A stretch of 64,000 nt of DNA from Mucor racemosus. Lineage: Eukaryota; Mucoromycota; Mucoromycetes; Mucorales; Mucoraceae. Location of the stretch: contig JAPEHQ010000016.1 of the NCBI GenBank assembly GCA_027405735.1, positions 1,116,001 through 1,180,000 of the forward strand. Direction: 5' to 3'. Position numbers and translations under genes: made by a program. The notes beneath the pieces are model-generated. The model searched no databases. It saw nothing but the letters and a program-made list of their open reading frames with translations, and was not told the origin of the DNA. Positions 23,825 through 33,088 of the stretch are shown piece by piece; the stretch's first letter is position 1; each line of letters starts with the position of its first letter.

Positions 23825-24975
23825 TTTAAGCAGAAGAAAAGACTTTTATTTTTTAAAAACGTGTGCAAAAATCCCTCACAAACAGCTTTTCGCTAATGAA
23901 ATCAAGATATGTTATTCATATATTTACTGTGCATTAGAGACAACTTTAAAATTCAATTTTGAACCATTATTTGATTTTATAAAAAATTTCAAAGAATATC
24001 TAAAACAACCCCTACAAAATAGCTTAAACAGATATGCGTTTTCATCTCTCCATTTCCACAGAAACTTGGGGGAAGCTAAGCTTTTTGCAATTCACAAGGT
24101 ATATCTAGCTGAAATCTACTCTGCATTTTTTGTTTTACAAAAAAATATTAACTTTTCATCACATTACAGCTTAAAACATACCGTAACTGAGTTTCAAAAT
24201 CAATTTGTTATAATTTTATAAAATTGATTAGAAAATGACCCAAAAAAACAAAATCGTTTAATGGCTCATGAACTGCAAAGTGAGTAGACCTCGCGTATTA
24301 AATGGTTTTTGTACAGTTTTGGATTCTGTATTCATCTAAATAAAAATTAGACAAACATTCCACATTAAATTTTGCGTGAAATGCAATTGAAATTTTGAAG
24401 GTTTTTCGAGGATACACATTGCTTTTTATAAGCATACTTAAAATATAATAAACTGAAACGATGTGCAAAAACATTATCTATCGATTGAGCTATAGCAAAA
24501 TCCTCTAGCTACATTTTTCATAGAGAAAACGAGATTTTTGTCCAAATTTTTTCAGATTCAGAATTTGGAATGAGGGTACACAAGGGGAAAATGGACGCTA
24601 GAAATGGAGGTACCTTTTTGTACACATTTTTGAGGATATCTCCACGAAAAATCAATATTTTAAAAAACTCTAAATTGGGTCCGAGAGAGCTTAACGAGCT
24701 CAATGACATGAATGCAAAAAAACATGTTGCTCAATTTAACCAATATTTTGAAACCTACTATAGAAATGTCAAAAAAAATGAAAAAAAATAAAAGTGCTCA
24801 GAATTTTTTTATATTAGAATATATTATAGAGCACCTCAAAACAAGTAAGTTTTATTATTAAAAAGTGTTAGTATAGCTTAATTGTTTCTGGAGATATGAA
24901 GCCTCAAAGATTTCAATCCTTTAGCAGTGAAATACGCGTAAAAAATCTGAAACATTAGCACTGAAAAATTAATAC
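23825..24975 (+). repeat. R1-related repeat, copy A (left part, split by retrotransposon)
   Basis: The part at 23825-24120 is an inverted copy of about 3050-3420. The part from about 24121 matches 33.9-34.78 kb and 45.05-45.93 kb. From about 24550 the match to 34360-34780 looks letter-for-letter identical, whereas the 400 bp upstream differ at many positions. The copy continues at 31446 after the retrotransposon. It includes a 73-codon open frame (24570-24791) repeated in the other copies; no domain is recognised. Confidence 0.8.
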
Positions 24976-25522
24976 TGTTTAAATATACACAATGAATAAC
25001 TAGAAAATAAAGTTAAAACTAGATATATTTATTGAGTATATTGTAGGTAAAAAGATAACGAATCCATCTCGAACGACATCAGGATTCAGGGTATTTATAT
25101 GTTTTGGAAGCGTGGATATAGAGTCTACAATACAGAGTGTATGAAAGTATGATTTCATCTTCTTGAAGAACTAGTTGATTACAACATGATGATATAATAG
25201 GTTGGCCATAGCAAGTTTAGTAGGATACGACCAAGTTAAGTATATAGGATCTTCATGCTTGATTTACTTTAGACCGTGAATGTTGATACAAATGGAATAG
25301 TTGAATTCCATTTCCAGGAACGAGTTCATGATTGGCTCACTTCAGGATCTCAGGCTACACCATTTCATCATAGACTAAATGTAACATAACTAAATGAAAT
25401 AAAATTGGCATACATCATTATCACCTCATACTCATCCTTCTATGCTAAGAATAATGTCTACATAATCCTTTGAGCACTTCTACTAGTAATACATGTACCC
25501 AGTATAGTCTATGTCCTAAACA
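24976..25522 (-). repeat. 3' LTR of the Ty3/gypsy element
   Basis: 547 bp, starting TGTTTAAATATAC and ending CCTAAACA on the plus strand. It reads the same as the other LTR at 30899-31445. Confidence 0.93.
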
Positions 25523-25804
25523 TTCGTCCCCACCAGAATCGACAACACTTTGTGGTGGTGATTCGATAAATAACTCAAACAATAATTGGAATGACCCTGA
25601 AAATTCTGCAAAGATAATAAGTTGACCATATAATCTCTGGAGATCCTACTCGCCAGTAAAAAACCGTGAAAATGCAAAACCCTGTGGGACAAAAGCATCT
25701 CAAGGAAAAAGGCAGAGCCTTGGCCACCAGCAAATTATATACAACACCCACATACACCGAATATCTTCTATACACTATATACATTTGTAGGAACCCGACA
25801 TACT

Positions 25805-28800
25805 CTACACGCCAGACTGGCCAGTTGACGACGCACTTGAACTTCGGGTTGTCCTTTGTTTTTTAGACAACTGAGAATTATTCCGCAATGCCGTTGTTGA
25901 GCTACTTTGTTTACGCTTATTGGTCTCAGGCACAGGCGATGCTTGATGAAATATGCGGTCCTCTTCTTGTTTTTGAAGCTGTACATGTTTTTTCCAATAC
26001 TTCTGTAATATATGTGGATCAGATACATCATCCGCTGTAATCCAAGAACACATTCTTTCACCGTAACCCTTCCACTTAATCAAGTATTCTCTATTCGCGG
26101 CTTTTCCACGATGATCGCGAATCGCTTCAATTTCAAAGTATTCATCCTCGATAGATTTCTCGTCCACATTTACAACTTTCAACTCGGACGGTACATAATT
26201 GCGATGCAAAATTTCATTCATTTCATCCTTGAGTTCATAAGAACCTCCTTGATTTCGACGAATCACAGTATAAGGTCCATCATAAATCGGACTCAATTTA
26301 CTTGGCCTTTGACGCACTTTGACCATAACATGGGAGCCGACCGGAATATCTACTAACATATGATTATCATCAAACCGTTTACGCATCAGTTCATTGATTT
26401 TCTTTTCTCTCTCATTAATTGCAGGAAACACCATATTGTGCATGTATTCAATACGCTCCTCAAGTTCCTCGATTGACATTATGTCTTTCGGAATTGCATA
26501 TTTATCTTTGTTCGCATAATCATCCGGTAAGGTAACACGTCGTGCAAACATCAACGAAAACGGAGATGTTAACGATTTGCTCTTGATATATCGATTAATT
26601 GATAATTGCACCAATGGTAAATAATCACTCCATTCTCTCGCATTTGATTTGCTCATCTTTCGTAATGCATTCAACACTATCTTTACGCTTGATTCCGCAG
26701 ATCCATTTGATCTTGGGGCATATGGGGTCGAATAATTGCGCTGAATACCCAAATTTGCTGAAATCGCTTGCAAAACGGCATTTTCAAACTCCGTACCGTG
26801 ATCTGATTGGATGACAAGAGGAAAAGAGTAATCTCCGAACACTTTAATTAACTCTCGAGCAATACTCGTTGATTCCTTTGTTTTTAAGGGACGTACAATG
26901 ATATATTTGGTACAAATGTCTGTAATAACCAGAATATACACATACCCCTCAAATGTCGGTGTCAAAGGGCCAGCTAAATCAATTGATACTTGCGACATTG
27001 GCTGAATCGCTACCACATTTTTTAAGGGATGCCATCCACGTTTACTAATATTGTGTTTTTGACACTCAATGCAGCTACTCACTAGTCTTCTAGCATCCTC
27101 ATACACATTCGTCCAATGAAGTCCTTGCGAATGTAATTCTCGAACAATAGCTTGCGCTCCAAAATGCCCAAACTGATGAATTTCTTGTAAAATCCCATCT
27201 CTATCTTCATCAGGTGGTGTTAAATAATCTAAATTCTCTTTCTTATTTTCTACTAATTGGGTCGCGAAGATGTTTAAGGCTCTGTCATTACTATACTTAG
27301 TCTTCTTCACCACTTTTCCTGATTTACGCTGCTTGAAGTTTTTCTTTGATCGCATATTACTCTGTGCCTCACTTTCTTCTAACAACAATTGGTTACTATT
27401 GGTCTCGATTGGTGGATACAACCGACTCAATAAATCAGGAAATATATTCATCGCTCCAGGAAGATGAATCACTTCAAAATTATAATCAAGTAATGTTTCA
27501 ATCCATCCTGCCATCATAGGATTCACAACTTTCTGAGAATGCAAATAAACTAAAGCTCGGTGATCCGTTAACACTCTGAAGGGACGACCATAAATGTACG
27601 ACCGGAATTTCTTTAATGCTAATACAATCGCATAAAGCTCTCTTTTTGTAGTGGACCAACGGCGTTGTGCTGGACTTAATGTACTCGAAATAAATCCTAC
27701 ATACTTATGACGACCTTTATCATCTTCTTGATAAATTACTGCTGCAGCCCCATATAAACTTGCATCACATGCAATAATAAAATCCTTCTCAAAATCTGGA
27801 TAATTCAACAACAAATCTGCTTGTAAAATTTTCTTAATTGCCTCAAAGCATTCCGTATGAGCCGATGTCCAATTCTTCACAACGTCTTTATTGTCCTTAA
27901 TCAAATCTGTAATTGGAGCCGCTACTCTATAAATCATCGGAATGTGCGAACGCAAATAATTTACCAACCCCATAAATTGTTGAATTTGCTTTTTCGATAC
28001 TGGTCTAGGCCAATTGGCGACATTGGTACATTTCGATTTGTCCACTCTAATACCTTTATCATCAACCACAAAACCTAATAAACGCACTTTTTTCTGCATG
28101 AAATGACATTTACTCGGTTGGAGTATTAACTTTGCCTCTGTGAGTCTATCGATCACTGTCTTTACTGCTACTTTATAATGCTCGAAGTCAATTCCCGCAA
28201 TAATTATATCATCTAAAAAATTTTGAGTTGTGGAAACTACTTGTCCAGTCTCTTTGTCTTTGACTTGTTGTAAACCCGATAACAAAGTCGAAAGTGTAAA
28301 CTGGAACTGGCTTGGAAGTAGATTTAATCCGAAACATCCCTTCTTGAAGTAAAATCCTTGACCATTAAAGGAAAATGAACACTTGATTTGACTCGATTTT
28401 TCAATGGAAAATCTATGGTACGCGTTTTTTAGATCCGCAGTCCCAAAAAAGGACATGCCTCGAAGATTCTCAAATATATCTTTCACTAAAGGTATAGGGA
28501 AATTATATGGTGGAGGTAGGATGCTATTAAGCAACCGTACATCCAAACAAACACGATGATCTACAATATTTCCCGATTTGTCTCGCTTTGGTACTACTAA
28601 TAAAGGACTATTAAACGATGAATTAATTCTCGAACGCCCAATCGTTTCTGTTCGCAACCACTCATTAATCTGCTTCTCTACTACGGGTTTCAATGATTCT
28701 GCAATAGGATACGGACGACGATGAGCTGTAGCTCCTTCTTTAGTTGGTAATCTAATAATCGATTCCGGCAATGGGCAATGTGATTCAATAGGAATCAAAT

Positions 28801-30841
28801 CATTTTTTCTCAAAGATTCCTTAATATACAATGAAAATTTCTCACGCTCCTCAACTGTACCTGCAGGTGCATTATCTGCTTCTAAGTCTTTACCTTCAAA
28901 ATCTAAATTAATGTTCTCAAACATTTTCTCATCATGTTCCGTCGCATCCGAATGTTGATGCTCACTATCAATTCGAAAAGCTACACCTGTTAACCCAATG
29001 TTCATTTTTGGTAACACATCAATTCCTAGTAATATGTCAAAATCTAAATCTTTCTCAAATTTTACGACTTCTAAAGAATGTTCAAATACGATTCCATTCG
29101 CATACTTGAATTTCAAAGGAAATGTAACTGCAATTCTTCTCACTGACTTAGACAAAAACTTAAGATAACCATCAACTTTCTTCACATTTTTAATTTTCAA
29201 ATTGTTTATTAAAAAATTTAAACTTATACAACTGATTTGAGAACCAGTATCGACCTTGCCAATGGCCTTACACACGCTTTCATCTCTACAAATCAATAAA
29301 GGGGTCAACAACGTAAAGAAATTAGTCTCAATTTTCTTCTCATTAGTTGATGCTGACTTACATTGGAAACTAAGTTCCTCCATGAGATCGTCTTCCTCAT
29401 CATTCTTTTCCTTTCCTTCATCTTTCTTGGCAGAAGAAGAAGAAGACGCAACACTCGTAGCAAAAACCTCGTGAGATAAAGCAGTCCCAGAGGGACCGAC
29501 ACCAGGGGGCTTCTTACCACAATCATGGCCTCGAAAGAACTTCTCTCCACATTTTACGCATTTTCCTTCAGCTCTTGCTTTCTTAAACCGCAAGAAAGCG
29601 CAATCCTTGGTAGCATGTGTGTCATTGTTTCCATGCTGCTCACAATGGAATCTCTTGCTCACTCCGTTAGTACCAGCATCAGCACCAGCACCACCACGCT
29701 TAGATCCACCTCTTTTCCAAGCCGAAAACTTGCCAGAGGGCCCTTGAAACTCATTGACTCTTTCATTAGAAACCGGAGCCGCACCAGGCAACAACGAAGT
29801 TGCATGCGCATAGAAGCGATTATCATCACCCAACACATCTCTTGCTACTTGAGTAATACGATCGACAGTCCAGGCTTCACCTCCTTGTTCTCTTACTAAA
29901 GTAATTCGAACCGCAGTTTGAACCGGCAAAATAAGAGATGCCATGAACCGATCGGCCACACGAGGATCATCCAGCTGTAGACCTGCATTGTATACTGCTT
30001 GCTGGAATCTACAGGAATAATCCATTATCGACTCAGAAACCTTCATTGTCATTGTAAAGACTAAATCCGTATTACGACGAGTAATCACCGCCGACCCAAA
30101 ACGTCTTGAAAAAACTGCCTTCGCTTCTGACCAAGATACGCATTTTAAAAGAGTCTTGTCGACCCATGCTCGTTCTCCATTTGGCATACACAACGGCAAC
30201 AGTTTAGCCCACTGGGACTCCAAATCCAACGAAGACGAGTTCAATATGCTCTCAAATGTTCGTAAGTAATGATCTACACTCTCGAATACCTCTTCATTTG
30301 GAAATGCCTTCACCGCAGACGAGGACAACTGGAACTTGGGTAAGTCTCTGCGATTCAGAGCGAGACTTTCTCCTTTGGCTCTCTTGTTGGATACTACATG
30401 ATCTGTTTCTCTCATCACTTCCGCTTTGTAGCTCATCAAATCTACAATAGCCTTCTTATTCTTGACTATTTTAGATAACGCATCGAGTCTCTCATTTGCC
30501 GATGAAGCATTTGCCACTTGCTTCATGAAAACCAAATTCTCTTCTCTCATGGTTTTAATAGCTTTTTCCACCAAAGCTCTCTCATCATTCTCCAATTCAT
30601 CCACTACAGAGTTACTCGTAACAACACCAGAAGCCACACTACCTTCTTGTATAGGCGAGAGCACCATGGAACCAGAAATACTGCCACCAGAACCAACTTC
30701 ATTCAATTGTGGACCAGCAGGAACCTCAACACCAGGAACTGCATCACCAGCAGGGACAACCATGGGATCCATTTCGAAATCCTCCAATCCTTCAGGAAAC
30801 AAGGAAGCATTAAAATCTTGAGGTGAGGCGGATGAGGACAT
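25805..30841 (-). CDS. Gag-Pol polyprotein of chromodomain Ty3/gypsy retrotransposon
   Basis: A single 1678-residue ORF with Gag and Pol in one frame. A retrotransposon Gag domain lies at about 170-340. A zinc knuckle of the chromovirus form (CVKCGEKFFRGHDC) is near 428-441. The aspartic protease has DTGS near 530. The reverse transcriptase has the polymerase box FLDD near 873-876, in place of the common YLDD. RNase H begins near ACDAS (about 1023). The integrase has an HHCC zinc region (HQFGHFGA ... CIECQKH), and D, D and E catalytic positions in SIDLAGPL, QSDHGTEF and NGSAESS. A C-terminal chromodomain (about 1570-1622, REYLIKWKGY) probably directs integration to marked chromatin. No stop or frameshift interrupts it. 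Smaller ORFs on both strands inside are shadows. Confidence 0.96.
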   Translation of the reverse strand: MSSSASPQDFNASLFPEGLEDFEMDPMVVPAGDAVPGVEVPAGPQLNEVGSGGSISGSMVLSPIQEGSVASGVVTSNSVVDELENDERALVEKAIKTMREENLVFMKQVANASSANERLDALSKIVKNKKAIVDLMSYKAEVMRETDHVVSNKRAKGESLALNRRDLPKFQLSSSAVKAFPNEEVFESVDHYLRTFESILNSSSLDLESQWAKLLPLCMPNGERAWVDKTLLKCVSWSEAKAVFSRRFGSAVITRRNTDLVFTMTMKVSESIMDYSCRFQQAVYNAGLQLDDPRVADRFMASLILPVQTAVRITLVREQGGEAWTVDRITQVARDVLGDDNRFYAHATSLLPGAAPVSNERVNEFQGPSGKFSAWKRGGSKRGGAGADAGTNGVSKRFHCEQHGNNDTHATKDCAFLRFKKARAEGKCVKCGEKFFRGHDCGKKPPGVGPSGTALSHEVFATSVASSSSSAKKDEGKEKNDEEDDLMEELSFQCKSASTNEKKIETNFFTLLTPLLICRDESVCKAIGKVDTGSQISCISLNFLINNLKIKNVKKVDGYLKFLSKSVRRIAVTFPLKFKYANGIVFEHSLEVVKFEKDLDFDILLGIDVLPKMNIGLTGVAFRIDSEHQHSDATEHDEKMFENINLDFEGKDLEADNAPAGTVEEREKFSLYIKESLRKNDLIPIESHCPLPESIIRLPTKEGATAHRRPYPIAESLKPVVEKQINEWLRTETIGRSRINSSFNSPLLVVPKRDKSGNIVDHRVCLDVRLLNSILPPPYNFPIPLVKDIFENLRGMSFFGTADLKNAYHRFSIEKSSQIKCSFSFNGQGFYFKKGCFGLNLLPSQFQFTLSTLLSGLQQVKDKETGQVVSTTQNFLDDIIIAGIDFEHYKVAVKTVIDRLTEAKLILQPSKCHFMQKKVRLLGFVVDDKGIRVDKSKCTNVANWPRPVSKKQIQQFMGLVNYLRSHIPMIYRVAAPITDLIKDNKDVVKNWTSAHTECFEAIKKILQADLLLNYPDFEKDFIIACDASLYGAAAVIYQEDDKGRHKYVGFISSTLSPAQRRWSTTKRELYAIVLALKKFRSYIYGRPFRVLTDHRALVYLHSQKVVNPMMAGWIETLLDYNFEVIHLPGAMNIFPDLLSRLYPPIETNSNQLLLEESEAQSNMRSKKNFKQRKSGKVVKKTKYSNDRALNIFATQLVENKKENLDYLTPPDEDRDGILQEIHQFGHFGAQAIVRELHSQGLHWTNVYEDARRLVSSCIECQKHNISKRGWHPLKNVVAIQPMSQVSIDLAGPLTPTFEGYVYILVITDICTKYIIVRPLKTKESTSIARELIKVFGDYSFPLVIQSDHGTEFENAVLQAISANLGIQRNYSTPYAPRSNGSAESSVKIVLNALRKMSKSNAREWSDYLPLVQLSINRYIKSKSLTSPFSLMFARRVTLPDDYANKDKYAIPKDIMSIEELEERIEYMHNMVFPAINEREKKINELMRKRFDDNHMLVDIPVGSHVMVKVRQRPSKLSPIYDGPYTVIRRNQGGSYELKDEMNEILHRNYVPSELKVVNVDEKSIEDEYFEIEAIRDHRGKAANREYLIKWKGYGERMCSWITADDVSDPHILQKYWKKHVQLQKQEEDRIFHQASPVPETNKRKQSSSTTALRNNSQLSKKQRTTRSSSASSTGQSGV

Positions 30842-30898
30842 CAGTAAGTAAATTTTTGATTTGTAAATATATAATAAGTAGTAATTAACTTTAAAAAA

Positions 30899-31445
30899 TG
30901 TTTAAATATACACAATGAATAACTAGAAAATAAAGTTAAAACTAGATATATTTATTGAGTATATTGTAGGTAAAAAGATAACGAATCCATCTCGAACGAC
31001 ATCAGGATTCAGGGTATTTATATGTTTTGGAAGCGTGGATATAGAGTCTACAATACAGAGTGTATGAAAGTATGATTTCATCTTCTTGAAGAACTAGTTG
31101 ATTACAACATGATGATATAATAGGTTGGCCATAGCAAGTTTAGTAGGATACGACCAAGTTAAGTATATAGGATCTTCATGCTTGATTTACTTTAGACCGT
31201 GAATGTTGATACAAATGGAATAGTTGAATTCCATTTCCAGGAACGAGTTCATGATTGGCTCACTTCAGGATCTCAGGCTACACCATTTCATCATAGACTA
31301 AATGTAACATAACTAAATGAAATAAAATTGGCATACATCATTATCACCTCATACTCATCCTTCTATGCTAAGAATAATGTCTACATAATCCTTTGAGCAC
31401 TTCTACTAGTAATACATGTACCCAGTATAGTCTATGTCCTAAACA
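30899..31445 (-). repeat. 5' LTR of the Ty3/gypsy element
   Basis: 547 bp, same sequence by eye as the left LTR. Because gag-pol is on the minus strand, this copy supplies the promoter. The gag-pol ATG lies 58 bp inside its inner end. Confidence 0.93.
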
Positions 31446-33088
31446 AATACCAATTACAAAAAATAGGATATTTCCGGACACTTATTTTTGGATTAAAGCT
31501 GAACATCTCAGGTACATTGGCATATAATATTTTCTTAGTGTTATTTAGTAAAAAAAAAGGTAGAGCAGGGATGAAAAGTAAGACCTAGTTTTCAAGGAAA
31601 AAGCAGTGAATTTTACGCGTTTTTGAGCCTTTCGTGAGATATAAAATAAATTTAAGGATAGGCAGCATAATGCAATCAATTTATTTCTATTTAATAATGT
31701 CTAGGGTATATCTTAAAAAATGTTTGTTATGAAGTTAGTTTTAGAAAGAAGACATATTCCGATTTTGAAGATTGAAACTATGAAATTTTTCTTTGAAAAT
31801 TCAAATTTAATATTAAAATCCATTTTAACTTATCGAGCGTAGTTTCTTTGTGTACTACAGCAAGTCAAAATAGGTCGTGAAGGATAGAACAAACAAAATA
31901 AATTGTAATTTTTTTTGTTGATTAATGAGTAAGAAAAATATTTACATAAATATCATAGAATGTGATTGTTTAGCTTCCACATGGAAAAAATCTAAAAATC
32001 ATTTTTTATTATATATACTGAATTAACAGATATTGTTTTCCTGTGGAGATCGAACGAGATCTGGTATTTTCAATATTGATGACCGTAACTTTTATAGATT
32101 ATAAAAATTTTGTTATTATATAATATATATAATACAGTATATTGTATATATACACGTGTTATCTACTACTAAATTTTTGTATATATACGTAGCGCTATTT
32201 TGCATCTATTGATTATATGCTCACTAAAAACTTCAGTTATGTTTTTAAATGAAATAAAGTTAGCTTTTGCATTATTGTACCTAGCATAATTATATGATGA
32301 TATAGGGCAAAAATAACAGATTTTTCTTGTATTTCGATCAGGAATAAAGATTTTTTTATAAACCAAATTGCTACTGATATGCAGCAAATAGCAGTATTAC
32401 ATGCCAAAGAAAAATAATATGGTCAAATTACTCAATACTGCACAAATCAAGAAAAACAAAATAGCAGATAAGTAAAAGGACGGCAATTAAAAAAAGCAAA
32501 CATAGAGGGGACATTTGTCCTAGCTGCTACTTATGCGCTTTACAACTAGTTCAAACGGAGAGGTTATGGGTTCGAAACTCGTGTAAACAGATCTTCGTCG
32601 GAACTTGTGTTTGCCGGGCTAGAAGTGCAGCTAATCACCCCCTCGCCTTTTTTTTTTGTTTTACCTTTCTACGCGCAGCTTTCAAAAGACTACCAATTAT
32701 TGTCTTCTTTTCTCTGTATACTCCAATGTCCTTGATCCCATTTTTGAGATTGATTTTCTGTATGAATATCGTATTTTGCAAGAAGAATAACAAGATCTTA
32801 TTAGCTGTACAAAACAACAACGCTTTGCATCATGCAATACTTTAATATTATACGCTGCTGTATTGTCGGCATAATCTCTGTACGTGTATTCTAATTTTGG
32901 TATTCATCAAGTAGGAATCAAATCGAACATTATTGATTGCAGCAAGATTGTACAGTACGCATTGTAGTAAAATGTAAAAAAAAAAAATATTTGAAAAAGA
33001 TACAGTTTAAATACTTCTTTTTCAAAATATGGATAGTGTGCAATAATAAATATACTTCTACCCCATCTAATATTAACTGTAATTTATT
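31446..33088 (+). repeat. R1/R4 repeat, copy A (right part after the retrotransposon)
   Basis: It continues copy A of the repeat and parallels 34776-36195 for about 1.4 kb, first almost identically (31446-31800) and then with more substitutions. The part from about 32080 onward (called R4 here) recurs at 35430-36195 and 43141-43870 and carries the Pol III-like unit. ORFs at 32169-32387, 32635-32820 and 32937-33215 are AT-biased and not supported as genes. Confidence 0.75.
32505..32657 (+). repeat. Pol III-like short unit with B box and T terminator (SINE-like), copy 1
   Basis: A 150-bp segment more conserved than its surroundings contains GGGTTCGAAACTC (32568-32580), a near-perfect internal B box, and ends in a run of T. 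An A-box-like TAGTTCAAACGG lies only about 10 nt upstream, closer than usual. The whole unit is repeated at 35838 and 43505. It may be a tRNA-derived SINE or a small Pol III RNA; no full tRNA cloverleaf could be drawn. Confidence 0.5.

Larger units (their letters stand above)
24976..31445 (-). mobile_element. Intact Ty3/gypsy chromovirus LTR retrotransposon
   Basis: This 6470-bp element has 547-bp LTRs at both ends, which I read as identical, TG...CA termini and a 5-bp target duplication AATAC (24971-24975, 31446-31450). The empty target is visible at 34776-34780 in the paralogous repeat. One uninterrupted gag-pol ORF lies on the minus strand, so the 5' LTR is the right-hand one. A G-rich tract reading GGTGGGGACGAA on the minus strand abuts the 3' LTR and fits a polypurine tract. 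The sequence after the 5' LTR starts TTTTTTAAAGTTAATT and shows no obvious tRNA-complementary TGG, so the priming mode is unclear. The state suggests a recent and possibly active insertion. Confidence 0.95.

Noticed and set aside
25575..26061. Small ORFs overlapping the retrotransposon 3' end as separate genes
   Set aside because: They are alternate frames of gag-pol or of the spacer before the 3' LTR.
32520..32590. A tRNA gene
   Set aside because: A T-loop/B-box sequence is present, but no acceptor stem, D arm and anticodon arm could be folded with normal spacing; kept only as a Pol III-like repeat.
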